A program made the position numbers and the translations under genes. 64,000 nucleotides of DNA from a virus. The notes under the pieces are model-generated. The model saw only the letters and a list, made by a program, of their open reading frames with translations, was not told where the DNA came from and did no database searches. Position 1 is the first letter of the stretch, and every line of letters begins with the position of its first letter. Positions 32,646-41,402 of the stretch are shown here, piece by piece. The stretch spans positions 1 to 64,000 of IMG/VR virus record IMGVR_UViG_3300042888_002988. One strand, 5' to 3'.

Positions 32646-33521
32646 ATGAAAACCAAACCGTATAAACCAACATCCAAGCAAGAGTTCGCCGCCAACGCGG
32701 CGAGGAATTACCTCCGTCAGCGCGGGGGAGTCGAAGAAGACGCGATCAATGAGGAGAAGCAGTGCATCGAGATCGGCACCTCATACCGCGAGAGTGCCGG
32801 TGACGACGAGCCGTCGGAGCAACTCCGCAAGGAAGTGGCTGCGCATGTCAAAGCGTTGCGTGAGCTGTCGCCGCTGGTCTACGTCTCCACCGAGGAGATC
32901 GACGAGTGGATCCACCTGACGGCACGCGTGAAGGACAAGCCGCGCAAGGACAAGCCCGAGCTGATGAAGGATCTGGCGAAGGTGGTCCTCGATCGCCTGC
33001 CGGAATCGGTGAGCAAACACCCGAAGTCCCGGTTCATCGGCCAGGAGTATTCCCGCAACTACTGCGGCACGATTGCTGTGCTGACGGAGGTGACTTACAC
33101 CTACGGCAAGCGGAGTGTTCGCCTTGGCTGGCAGCTGGACGGTGACACGACCAACGGCTGGAAGCTGCGCGTGGAGTGGGGCGACCATAGAATCGTCCGG
33201 CCCGCCAAGTTCAAGAAGCTGACGCCGGCCACCGTGCTGGACCAGTTCGACAAGCTGCTGGCACGCCTGGAGGATCCGCTGGGCGCCATGGGATGGACGA
33301 TCAACGTCCTGATCAACGGCGATTACATCAAGAACCTGAGCGGGCGCGTGCGGGAGAGCTTCGATCTCTACACAGTCACCGACAAGGCACGCACGGTCGT
33401 CGTGTCGTGCCGCCAGGGGACTCACGTGGAGTTCACCAACAACTACAGCGGCAAGACCATCAAGGTCGCTGTCGGCGAGCCGCTACCGGCCGAAGTCCTG
33501 CCAGTCAACATCGAAGAGTAA
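32646..33521 (+). CDS. hypothetical protein, 291 aa
   Basis: The ATG follows tcaaacagcaacagt; a longer in-frame start would overlap the previous gene. Basic N-terminus, mixed alpha/beta body, no motif recognised. Confidence 0.75.
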   Translation: MKTKPYKPTSKQEFAANAARNYLRQRGGVEEDAINEEKQCIEIGTSYRESAGDDEPSEQLRKEVAAHVKALRELSPLVYVSTEEIDEWIHLTARVKDKPRKDKPELMKDLAKVVLDRLPESVSKHPKSRFIGQEYSRNYCGTIAVLTEVTYTYGKRSVRLGWQLDGDTTNGWKLRVEWGDHRIVRPAKFKKLTPATVLDQFDKLLARLEDPLGAMGWTINVLINGDYIKNLSGRVRESFDLYTVTDKARTVVVSCRQGTHVEFTNNYSGKTIKVAVGEPLPAEVLPVNIEE

Positions 33522-33527
33522 ACGATC

Positions 33528-34100
33528 ATGATCAGAACCAAGTATTACAAACCCCAGGAGAAAAGCAGGCGAGCCAACGCTAGAGCCGAAGCAGACGCGA
33601 ACCAGCTCATGCTGGATTTCAACGCGGTCCGCGACGCTTTCGCCAAGCCAGCGGATGCCGTAGCCGCGGCGGACGTGGCATTGCAGGCTGCACGTGACGT
33701 TGTCATCGCGGCCTTGGATGAGTTCGGAAGAGTCGCGCGCAACATGGCAGCCGGCAGGGCCAGCAACCATGTTGTGGTACGCAACGATAAGTCACCGACG
33801 CCGTCCAAGCCACCACTCGACATCAAGGACGCCGAAGTCTACGAGACCCGGAAAGCTGTGCGCAGTATTGTGGGTAACCTCCGCATCCTGTGCTGTGTTG
33901 ACTGGTCGGAGATGTGGACGTTGGTTTACGACGAACACTACGCGCGCAGCCCTAATCGCTACCACCCGATAGCAGCCAGCCGGGGGCGCAAGTCGCACCT
34001 GGCAAAGGTCGTCAAGGACGGAGAGCTGTTCAACCTCTACGACACCGTAATCGCGATGTTGAAGGATGACCGCTTTCGCCGCCCGCAACGAGTCCCATAA
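33528..34100 (+). CDS. hypothetical protein, 190 aa
   Basis: Starts 6 bases after the previous stop. Basic N-terminus, Ala-rich helices (about 25-75) and a C-terminal domain with Trp/Tyr residues. No family recognised. Confidence 0.7.
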   Translation: MIRTKYYKPQEKSRRANARAEADANQLMLDFNAVRDAFAKPADAVAAADVALQAARDVVIAALDEFGRVARNMAAGRASNHVVVRNDKSPTPSKPPLDIKDAEVYETRKAVRSIVGNLRILCCVDWSEMWTLVYDEHYARSPNRYHPIAASRGRKSHLAKVVKDGELFNLYDTVIAMLKDDRFRRPQRVP

Positions 34101-34111
34101 CCACCACCGAT

Positions 34112-34342
34112 ATGAAAAAAATCGTGAAAGCAACTATCGGCCCAATGCCGAGACCCATGCCGCAGGGCATGTTCGACCCGATGCCCACCGTCAAAGTTGA
34201 TTATGACGACGGCACCGAGGAAACGCTGTTCGAGTTCTATCCGGACGAGATCAGCTTTGGGGAGTCGCAGTTCGTGGGCCTGACCCGCGACGAGGCTCTG
34301 GAAGTCCGGCATAAGAAAGACGTCGCCTACATCAGGTCATGA
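34112..34342 (+). CDS. hypothetical protein, 76 aa
   Basis: The ATG follows aaccaccaccgat. Beta-rich small protein with a repeated Pro-Met pattern (PMPRPMPQGMFDPMP). The stop overlaps the next start (ATGA). Confidence 0.7.
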   Translation: MKKIVKATIGPMPRPMPQGMFDPMPTVKVDYDDGTEETLFEFYPDEISFGESQFVGLTRDEALEVRHKKDVAYIRS

Positions 34343-35082
34343 GCCGCAGCCACTGGGACGACGTGCCGGGGCATCCGGTCGAGGACTGGCAGTATGAGGT
34401 GCGCAATGGCGATACGCGCCAAAGCTACACCGAGTGGGTCGCCGGTCGGGTCGATGCAGATCCAGACGAATACTGCCGCACCTGTTCCGAGCCCTACGAT
34501 GGGCACGGCGACGGTTACGACGGCGAGTGTCCTTCGTGCGCCGACAAGACCGAGGCCAAACGGCTGGAGGAAGAGGGAGGCTGCGGTGATGATGACGATG
34601 GCTGTCCGCCCAGAGAGCCATCTGAGACGCTGCAGATTCCGATTCCTCCGCCGGCCCCCAGGTTCACGCAGGAAGGTGTCAGCTACACGCTGTCTATGAC
34701 GTCCGCGCAAGCTGGCGTCGTGATGCTGGCCTGCGAGCTGTTCATGCGTATGCGAATGGGTCAGGTGCACAACTGCCTGAGCGAGCATCTACCGTGGTCC
34801 GGCAACTTCGTGAGTCAGCGCCACGAGGCACTGCGGGCTACCTGCAGATCACTCGGGCGATACCTGCGCGACAACATCAACGGCTACTCGTCGTCGTATG
34901 GTGTCACGTCGGAGAACCTCGATCCGCACGCCAAGGTGGCAGCCGACTTGCACGACGTGATCCGCTATCGACTAGCGTGGGACAGCGTGAAGGACAGCCG
35001 TGAACCCGGTCCGTTCGTTCAATACGACAAGCCGATGCACTGGGGAAGAGAACCGTTAGCAACTATCACCAAACAAGAATGA
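34339..35082 (+). CDS. hypothetical protein with cysteine cluster, 247 aa
   Basis: ATGA overlaps at both ends. Residues ~13-35 (VEDWQYEVRNGDTRQSY) resemble a domain frequent in phage proteins. Cysteines at CRTC and CPSC (about 46-68) suggest one zinc site. The C-terminal ~120 residues are a helical domain (ACELFMRMRMGQ). Function unknown. Confidence 0.7.
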   Translation: MSRSHWDDVPGHPVEDWQYEVRNGDTRQSYTEWVAGRVDADPDEYCRTCSEPYDGHGDGYDGECPSCADKTEAKRLEEEGGCGDDDDGCPPREPSETLQIPIPPPAPRFTQEGVSYTLSMTSAQAGVVMLACELFMRMRMGQVHNCLSEHLPWSGNFVSQRHEALRATCRSLGRYLRDNINGYSSSYGVTSENLDPHAKVAADLHDVIRYRLAWDSVKDSREPGPFVQYDKPMHWGREPLATITKQE

Positions 35083-35885
35083 AAATCAGAGTTCACGAAA
35101 TTGAATGTTACGTCGGCTACGCCAAGCCGATCTTCCGCGGTATCTACCTGCCGAAGATCGAAGCGGAGATCGCCGACGTGTGCCGCAAGGACTGGTCCGG
35201 CAGGGACTGGGATGGATACTGGGAGACCAAGGAGAAGGGCCTCACGGCGAAGCAGAAAGATGAACTGGAGGAGTCCGAAGGCTACGGTGAGGTGCCACCC
35301 ATCCCGTCAATGGACGCCGAAGTCATCGCCACCTACTTCTACGATAGCAATGAAGATTCTATTGCAGACGACGATGACGAGAGCGCCTACTGGATCTTCC
35401 GGAACTACTACGACTTGGACCTGAGTCCCGAGCCGGACGTTCCGATCGACCTGACCGTGGACACCAACCCGTTTACGGTCACAAGGGATGAGGCGGCGCG
35501 CAGCAAGGGCCGAGCCAAGAAGCGGCTGATCGAAGCTGGAGCGCACACCACTGGCACTCTCATGGAGGAGTCTGGCTTAGTGGGGGACGCCCTGGAAAGC
35601 TTCGTCATGCAGCTGACCGCCGCTGGGTTCCCGGTGCACCTGCCGGAGTTCAAGAATTGCTTGCGGGACTGCTGCGTGCGCATCGCGGACGAGATGGATA
35701 AGCCTACGGAAAGTATGGAGCTGGCGTTGTCCAACGCCGGCCTGCTGATCGGGCGCGATCTCGCCTACGAATCGTGGGTGGTTAATCGCATCGAAGGAGA
35801 ATCATGCGTGCTGGTGAAAGGCCAGCCCACATGCGGATTCAAGACCCGCAACGAAGCGGTGGCGTTTGCTTTCGAGCTGACCTGA
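35079..35885 (+). CDS. hypothetical protein, 268 aa
   Basis: Starts in an ATGA overlap. The first ~140 residues are acidic and aromatic; the rest is helical. No family recognised. Confidence 0.7.
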   Translation: MKIRVHEIECYVGYAKPIFRGIYLPKIEAEIADVCRKDWSGRDWDGYWETKEKGLTAKQKDELEESEGYGEVPPIPSMDAEVIATYFYDSNEDSIADDDDESAYWIFRNYYDLDLSPEPDVPIDLTVDTNPFTVTRDEAARSKGRAKKRLIEAGAHTTGTLMEESGLVGDALESFVMQLTAAGFPVHLPEFKNCLRDCCVRIADEMDKPTESMELALSNAGLLIGRDLAYESWVVNRIEGESCVLVKGQPTCGFKTRNEAVAFAFELT

Positions 35886-35907
35886 CCACCACGACAACAA
35901 AGCCAGA

Positions 35908-35935
35908 TTGAGGAGTATTAAACGCAAATTATTTA
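35908..35935 (+). promoter_or_regulatory. weak candidate promoter before GHKL ATPase
   Basis: TTGAGG (35908-35913), 16 bases, TATTTA (35930-35935) lie in the AT-rich 62-base gap before the ATG at 35948. The -35 box is only moderately good. Confidence 0.3.
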
Positions 35936-35947
35936 CAACCATAGAAC

Positions 35948-37765
35948 ATGTCCAAAGTTACCACTGAGCGGCGCACCATGCGCGCCCACAACAACCTCGT
36001 CCTGCAAGTGATCAAGTCGCAAGCAGGCACCTTGTCCAAAGCCATCCTGGAGGGCGTCATGAACTCCATCGACCAGGAGGCTCCCAACATCATCGTGACC
36101 ATCGGTGCGGATCGGGTCCGCATCGAGGACGACGGCAAAGGCTTCGCCGGCCAGGTCGTCAAAGACGTGTTCGAAGAGTTCGGCAACCCCCATCCGATGG
36201 ATGACGAGGGCTTTGCCAAGGACACGAAGTTCGGCAAGTTCCGGATCGGACGCGGGCAGATGTTCGCGTTCGGCAAGAACGTCTGGCGCTCGGCTGAGTT
36301 CCAGATGACCACCGACATCGACAACATGGGACTCGAATACGATTACGAGGAGGGTCACACCTTCCAGCCGGGTTGTATCGTCGAGATCTCACTCTACGAG
36401 GCGCTGTCGCTCCGGGAGATCCAGAACACCATCGACCAGATCACCCGGTTCTGCCGCTACACGGAGAGCAACCTGGTGGTGAACGGCGAGAGCATCGCGG
36501 TGGATCCCGCCAAGCTCAAGTGGGACGTGGTCACCCCCGAAGCCTACATCAAGAAGAAGGTGGTCGAGCACCGCTGGCGTGGGGGCACAGGACTGGACGT
36601 CTACCAGCAGGGTGTCTTTGTCGAGACTCTGCCGACGTCCGAGTTCGGGCTCGAGGGGACGATCGTCATCCGCCAGGAGGTCAGCGTCAACTTCGCCCGC
36701 AACCAGGTCCTTCGCCGGTGCAAGCGCTGGAAGAAGATCGCGGCTCTGCTCAAGGAGGAGGGCATCAAGGACATCGCGAAGAAGTCCAAGCTGACCCGTC
36801 AAGAGGCCCGCAACTTTGTTGAGGAGTTCTCCGGCGGCGAGGGAGGCGTTTCCTACAACACGTTCTTCTCGACGGCGTGCATGCCTGACATCACCGGCAA
36901 GATGTGGTCGGCGGAGCAGCTGCTCAAGCTGATCAACTCGAACGCCAAGGTGCCGAAGATCCTGCGTGACGAAGACGGCCGCCTTCGCCTGGGCTTCGCT
37001 CCCAAGGGCGACCGTGAGGCCGAGAAGGTGATGCAGATGCGCCGGGCTGTGGTGCTGGACGAAGTGGTGCTGGAGCAGTTGCGGGTGGATCACATCGCGG
37101 ATCTCGCCGAGCAAGGACTGGCGGCCGTGCGTGCCATCTCCGGCCTCGACATGACCGGCGCTGCGCCGCCCAACCACTACGACCGTTTCCGCGGCAACCT
37201 GGTATGGCGTGACTACCGCGCGCTGCTGGAAGACGTGGACGACCGGGACTACCACCGCTTCAGCGCTGACGAGTTCACACCGCGCGAGGATGACTTCCTG
37301 CGTTGCGTGGACCAAATCATGCGCAGCTTGGACAGCCACATGCATGGGTGGCAGGATCGTGAGAACCGGTCCGCCGGTATTGGCGCCTCGGCCCTCAGCG
37401 ATGCCTGGACTGACGGCGCAACCTACATCACCTTCGACCGTGAGTTCGTCTCCAAGCTCGACCTGGGCATGGAACGCGACTGGTTCAAGGTGGGTCTGCA
37501 GATTGCCAAGCTCTACGCCTACCGTGAGGACAGCACCAAGAGCGGCGACATCGAGGACGGTATCGAGTATCTGCAGTGCTATGCTGATCTCACGAAGATG
37601 CTGCCGGACGCCTGCCGTCACGCCTACCAGATCTGCGTGACACTGATGTCCCGGCGTGCCGGTAAGCTGCCCAAGTCGATGCAGAACAACATCAACAAGG
37701 AAGCGGAAACGCACGCCACGCTGATGGTCGCGTATCAGGACCCCGCCACCTTCCTCGCCAACTGA
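35948..37765 (+). CDS. GHKL (Hsp90/histidine-kinase-like) ATPase, first copy
   Basis: 605 residues. The N-terminal Bergerat ATP-binding fold is clear: E35, N39 and D42 in the N-box (EGVMNSID), DDGKG at 61-65 (G1 box) and RIGRGQMFAFG (G2 box). The middle may be a transducer-like domain. The C-terminal ~230 residues contain a helical region with WTDGATYITFDREF. GHKL proteins fold ATP as a lid over a client or act in MORC, MutL and Hsp90 systems; the target here is unknown. A second, divergent copy lies at 55827. Confidence 0.88.
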   Translation: MSKVTTERRTMRAHNNLVLQVIKSQAGTLSKAILEGVMNSIDQEAPNIIVTIGADRVRIEDDGKGFAGQVVKDVFEEFGNPHPMDDEGFAKDTKFGKFRIGRGQMFAFGKNVWRSAEFQMTTDIDNMGLEYDYEEGHTFQPGCIVEISLYEALSLREIQNTIDQITRFCRYTESNLVVNGESIAVDPAKLKWDVVTPEAYIKKKVVEHRWRGGTGLDVYQQGVFVETLPTSEFGLEGTIVIRQEVSVNFARNQVLRRCKRWKKIAALLKEEGIKDIAKKSKLTRQEARNFVEEFSGGEGGVSYNTFFSTACMPDITGKMWSAEQLLKLINSNAKVPKILRDEDGRLRLGFAPKGDREAEKVMQMRRAVVLDEVVLEQLRVDHIADLAEQGLAAVRAISGLDMTGAAPPNHYDRFRGNLVWRDYRALLEDVDDRDYHRFSADEFTPREDDFLRCVDQIMRSLDSHMHGWQDRENRSAGIGASALSDAWTDGATYITFDREFVSKLDLGMERDWFKVGLQIAKLYAYREDSTKSGDIEDGIEYLQCYADLTKMLPDACRHAYQICVTLMSRRAGKLPKSMQNNINKEAETHATLMVAYQDPATFLAN

Positions 37766-37965
37766 TGAAGTATCAAGTGGTCGTAGGCAATATCGGCACC
37801 GTCTATGACGGTAACTCGTATCTACTGGCGATCCGCACCTACGGTGAATACGTCGATCAGTCGAAGACCAACTATGGGAGGGCTGCCGGGGAACCGGTGG
37901 CCCTCTTTGAGGACGGAGAAATTATCAAGGAGCTGGAAAAGCATGAACCTGAACCACCTGATTGA
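37765..37965 (+). CDS. hypothetical protein, 66 aa
   Basis: ATG in TGATG with the ATPase stop. Beta-rich first half, acidic tail. It overlaps the next gene by 23 bases. Confidence 0.65.
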   Translation: MKYQVVVGNIGTVYDGNSYLLAIRTYGEYVDQSKTNYGRAAGEPVALFEDGEIIKELEKHEPEPPD

Positions 37966-38233
37966 TCTGGCTCGCCTTTTGCGGACCTTGAAGTTGTCCC
38001 CGCTGCGTGCCGCCTGCTTGGTCCTCATCCAGAAGAACGAGCAGCGCGGCATTCCTTTGAGACACCTGGCTACCATGCTGGGTGTCTCATTGGCCGGCGC
38101 CAAGATGACCATGCGCCGGCTGGAGGAGGAAGGCTACCTGAAGCTGCTGCCGAAACGCGGCACCAAGAGGGTAAAACTCTACGAGGTCACCGAAGCGGGC
38201 GTAGGCGCCCTCATCCAACTTGAGCAAGTATGA
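37943..38233 (+). CDS. winged-helix (MarR-like) DNA-binding protein, 96 aa
   Basis: The ATG at 37943 is chosen because the sequence from there forms a complete winged helix: helices (LIDLARLLRTLKLSPLRAAC), recognition region VSLAGAKMTMRRLEEEGYL and a wing KLLPKRGTKRVKLYEVT. It is probably a transcription regulator. ATGA overlap downstream. Confidence 0.8.
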   Translation: MNLNHLIDLARLLRTLKLSPLRAACLVLIQKNEQRGIPLRHLATMLGVSLAGAKMTMRRLEEEGYLKLLPKRGTKRVKLYEVTEAGVGALIQLEQV

Positions 38234-38763
38234 AAAAGAATAGACGAACCACCCTGATGCCGGGAGGCATGCCAAAGTATATCCGCTGCTACGACAATGG
38301 TGGCGGGTTCAAAAGATTCTGTAGGTGCTGCCTGCACTTCACTGACGCCGAGGTCTGCGACTCCCTAGTACCGAACCCTAAGCACCCGGAACGCAAGTCA
38401 TGCGGCCACAAAACGATACCTGCCGGTAAAGGGACGTTCGACCGCTACACCGTGGTGTTTACCGGCAACTTCAAGGGCCGCAACCATCGCACGTTCTACG
38501 TGGGGATGAGTCGCGACCCTTTCCACCCGCAGGGCTTCGGCCAGCACGGGGATACTGAGGAGCCATTCGACTCGCCAGGTTGCAGCCGGCCCGCGGCCGT
38601 CGGTAACAAGGCCAAGTGGGGTAATGGCGACAGCCGCCGCATCACGTTCCAACGCCTGACTCCTGAGGGTCAGCGGTTGGTGATACGCGACTACATGGCG
38701 ATCTGGGGAATCAACAAATACATCCAAACCGAATTCAATCTGTGCCAAACACCAACTGCCTAG
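38230..38763 (+). CDS. conserved phage-type protein, 177 aa
   Basis: ATGA overlap upstream. A Cys-rich N-terminus (FCRCCLHF, C ~ 33-45) precedes a domain with YIRCYDNGGG, FDRYTVVFTG and FYVGMSRDPFHPQGFGQ, a pattern that recurs in unrelated large-phage proteins. The function of this family is unknown to me. Confidence 0.75.
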   Translation: MKKNRRTTLMPGGMPKYIRCYDNGGGFKRFCRCCLHFTDAEVCDSLVPNPKHPERKSCGHKTIPAGKGTFDRYTVVFTGNFKGRNHRTFYVGMSRDPFHPQGFGQHGDTEEPFDSPGCSRPAAVGNKAKWGNGDSRRITFQRLTPEGQRLVIRDYMAIWGINKYIQTEFNLCQTPTA

Positions 38764-39419
38764 AGCACCGTCAATGTCCGCAATGCCAGCAGACCGATAG
38801 ATTCGACATCACCGCTACAGCCACCTTCCGTCTCCTCGACGACGGCACGGAATACCATGGCGACGTGGAGTATGATGAAGACAACGCAGCCGCCTGCCCC
38901 GATTGTGGGTGGAGCGGTAAGTGGGGAGAGACGCAGATGAAGCTCTGCATGCACTGCCAGGAGCCCGTGCTGATCCGTGTGAGTGACCAGCTGCTCGTGC
39001 ATGCGGACGAGGACGAAGACCCGTCGGTGGAAGACTACGGCTGGGTGCAATGCTCCGGCGGCGAGACGAATGCCGATCTGGCGCCCCCGCCACCGGCCAC
39101 CAAGCAACGCTTCTGGGCGTCGTGGCTGCAGCCGACCGAGGACTATCGTGCCGTCACCTTCCCACCCAACGAGGCCATCATCGGCTACTGGTGCAGTGGG
39201 TATGCGAGCGGGGCGAACGACGAGGCGGTCCCGATCCTGTGCGCCGTGGTCGACGCGGCGGACGAAGAAGCTGCCGCTGAAGCCGTAAAGAAGGACTGGC
39301 CCGAGTGGCCGGAGTGGCGGTTCATCGAGCCACGCCACCCGGACTTCAAACCCGGCGACCGGTTCCCAATCGAGTCGGAGTGGATGCAGAAAAGATTCAA
39401 CCATAAACCAACCACATGA
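38742..39419 (+). CDS. hypothetical protein with two zinc knuckles, 225 aa
   Basis: GTG start overlapping the previous gene by 22 bases. CPQC, CPDC and CMHC in the first 75 residues suggest zinc ribbons. An acidic linker leads to a C-terminal alpha/beta domain. Function unknown. Confidence 0.7.
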   Translation: MPNTNCLEHRQCPQCQQTDRFDITATATFRLLDDGTEYHGDVEYDEDNAAACPDCGWSGKWGETQMKLCMHCQEPVLIRVSDQLLVHADEDEDPSVEDYGWVQCSGGETNADLAPPPPATKQRFWASWLQPTEDYRAVTFPPNEAIIGYWCSGYASGANDEAVPILCAVVDAADEEAAAEAVKKDWPEWPEWRFIEPRHPDFKPGDRFPIESEWMQKRFNHKPTT

Positions 39420-39934
39420 TTCAGATCAGAACCACAATGCCGACACCGGACGGCGAAATCACTCCGGAGTTCCGCCGCGACATGGCTGCCGCCTTTGCGC
39501 GGTTCATGCCGGACTACCACATGCACAAGGGCTCGGTGCCCTACCCCGTGCAGCATGAGGACGGGCCCTACGTCATCGACGGCAACAACAACTGGTGGTG
39601 CCGCGTCGACGAGGATGACGGCCAGCTCATCACCCTCGAATACCGCGACGAATCCCGCAACCCAGGGCGCGAGTTCGCGTTTGCCAACTGGGTGCTGCGC
39701 TGCCGTCAGGGCTGGGAGCGCGTGCCGGCCGCTCACGCTGGTAACGGCGTCTCTCTGCGCGTCAGCGTGGACATGGATGTGAAGCTGCCACGCAAGTTCG
39801 ATGCCGAAGAGCTGGTCACCATCAGCTTCGAGATCCCAATCGATGCTGTCGGCGTGTTCATCGACTCCCAGCTCATTCTTGGGGCCAAGGTGACTGGCTA
39901 CACCACGCAAGCGGATGTGGAGGTGACGTCGTGA
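39416..39934 (+). CDS. hypothetical protein, 172 aa
   Basis: ATGA overlap upstream, GTGA downstream. The C-terminal half is beta-rich (VSVDMDVKLPRKF). No family recognised. Confidence 0.7.
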   Translation: MIQIRTTMPTPDGEITPEFRRDMAAAFARFMPDYHMHKGSVPYPVQHEDGPYVIDGNNNWWCRVDEDDGQLITLEYRDESRNPGREFAFANWVLRCRQGWERVPAAHAGNGVSLRVSVDMDVKLPRKFDAEELVTISFEIPIDAVGVFIDSQLILGAKVTGYTTQADVEVTS

Positions 39935-40392
39935 GCGGTGAACTCTACGACCTGCCGGGGCTTGAGGTTGGTGACCCGCTCATGGCGGAGGCGATGACCT
40001 CGCACACCCTGGTGGGCTACCGTGACGGCCCCTACCCGATGGCGAGCGGCAACTGCTTCTCGGTGCGCGTCGACCCCGGCGAGGAATACAGGATCGTCAA
40101 CTTTGGCTACGAGAACCTCAGGGAGGCCATCCGCCGCGGAATAACGTGGCCGATCCAGATCCTGCCGATCGCCCTGAAGCTGGCCGTCATCCACGACACC
40201 CGGATCCCGGACTCTTGGTATTCGAAACAGTGGTGTGAGACATGCTGCCCCACGCGGTTCCTGCCGCCGCCGCAGAGACTCGCGCACCTGCGTGACATCG
40301 AGAGGGGACACCGTATAGAGACGGGCACCACGGTGCAGTATCCGCTGCCTCGCAATCACCCAGTGCTCGCCGAGCCGGAGGTGAAGTCGTGA
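39931..40392 (+). CDS. hypothetical protein, 153 aa
   Basis: GTG start in a GTGA overlap. Mixed fold with Cys-Cys near 109-113. No family recognised. Confidence 0.7.
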   Translation: MSGELYDLPGLEVGDPLMAEAMTSHTLVGYRDGPYPMASGNCFSVRVDPGEEYRIVNFGYENLREAIRRGITWPIQILPIALKLAVIHDTRIPDSWYSKQWCETCCPTRFLPPPQRLAHLRDIERGHRIETGTTVQYPLPRNHPVLAEPEVKS

Positions 40393-40766
40393 GCGTGAAG
40401 AATCACCGGCGCAGGTTCATTGACGCCAACGCACGCCTGAGGCGCGGGCGGAGGCTCTACGTGTTCCTGTGTCGGCACGCGGTGCATGCATCGACGGACG
40501 ACAGCGTGCTCATCCACATGTCGAACCGCATGATGAAGGCCGGGCTCTACGCTGCGCACGTCCACCTGCGGGACGACCGGGCGCGCGCCGCCCAGAGCCG
40601 GGACTACCGGTATCGGATCGCGCGGTGGATGTTCAACATCGAGCGCGGTTCGTATGGCCAGGCAAGGCCGCGAGAGTGGACCGACTGGTTGCGCGCCAAT
40701 GGGTTCAGCTGGAACTTCCACAAGCTCTGCGCCCGAGGACAGATGAAGGACAAAATCGCCGGATGA
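40389..40766 (+). CDS. basic hypothetical protein, 125 aa
   Basis: GTG start in a GTGA overlap. Very rich in Arg/His and helical, so a nucleic-acid-binding role is plausible. No family recognised. Confidence 0.65.
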   Translation: MSVKNHRRRFIDANARLRRGRRLYVFLCRHAVHASTDDSVLIHMSNRMMKAGLYAAHVHLRDDRARAAQSRDYRYRIARWMFNIERGSYGQARPREWTDWLRANGFSWNFHKLCARGQMKDKIAG

Positions 40767-40786
40767 ACCGGTCACGTATTCCACCT

Positions 40787-41122
40787 ATGAAAAAGAAAAT
40801 CACCAAGGATCAGGCGATCCAACTGCTGGACATGGCGAAGGCCGTTGTCGTCGATGAGGAGGGCGTCTGTGGCGTCTGCTTTCACAATACCTACGAGGAG
40901 GCGGCGGACGTCGGCGACATGTGGCTTGAGGCACGCTTCGAGGACAGCGACGGACGCGAGTTCGAGTTCGAGGTCACCGAGGCTGAAGGCATCACTTGGG
41001 ACGGGACTACCCTGACTGTGGTCCACGAGGACGAGGAGCTGACATTCCTCCCGCTCGTGTCCGCCAGGATGATTCCAGACTTCGTGAAGCGGAGCAACGA
41101 ACTGCTGGCACCACGCGAATAG
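40787..41122 (+). CDS. hypothetical protein, 111 aa
   Basis: The ATG at 40787 follows tattccacct, the local leader type; an in-frame ATG at 40763 overlapping the previous stop is an alternative. Acidic alpha/beta protein with a small Cys pair (CGVC). Confidence 0.7.
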   Translation: MKKKITKDQAIQLLDMAKAVVVDEEGVCGVCFHNTYEEAADVGDMWLEARFEDSDGREFEFEVTEAEGITWDGTTLTVVHEDEELTFLPLVSARMIPDFVKRSNELLAPRE

Positions 41123-41132
41123 AACAACACCT

Positions 41133-41402
41133 ATGGCTAAGACCACCACCGAAGTAATGCGGGCCGTGGCGCAGGTTATTGACAAGGAAATCAATGACGT
41201 GCGCCAGGAGGAACGCCTGCAGGCCATCACGGACGTCAGTGGCGTCCTGACGTGGCTGCATACGGAACCGCCCCCGACGATCGAACAGCTCAGGGAATGG
41301 ACTCTTCTGGAGTTCGCCCGAGCATCAGCCCGCTGCGATGCCGGCAGCGGGATCCGCAAACAGATATTCCACTATCGAAACCTACCCAAACCACCACCGT
41401 GA
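41133..41402 (+). CDS. hypothetical protein, 89 aa
   Basis: The ATG follows agaacaacacct. Helical. The stop overlaps the ligase start (GTGA), so it is translationally coupled to it. Confidence 0.7.
   Translation: MAKTTTEVMRAVAQVIDKEINDVRQEERLQAITDVSGVLTWLHTEPPPTIEQLREWTLLEFARASARCDAGSGIRKQIFHYRNLPKPPP

Noticed and set aside
36389-37714. 441-residue minus-strand open frame
   Set aside because: Opposite the first GHKL ATPase, whose motifs confirm the + strand frame.
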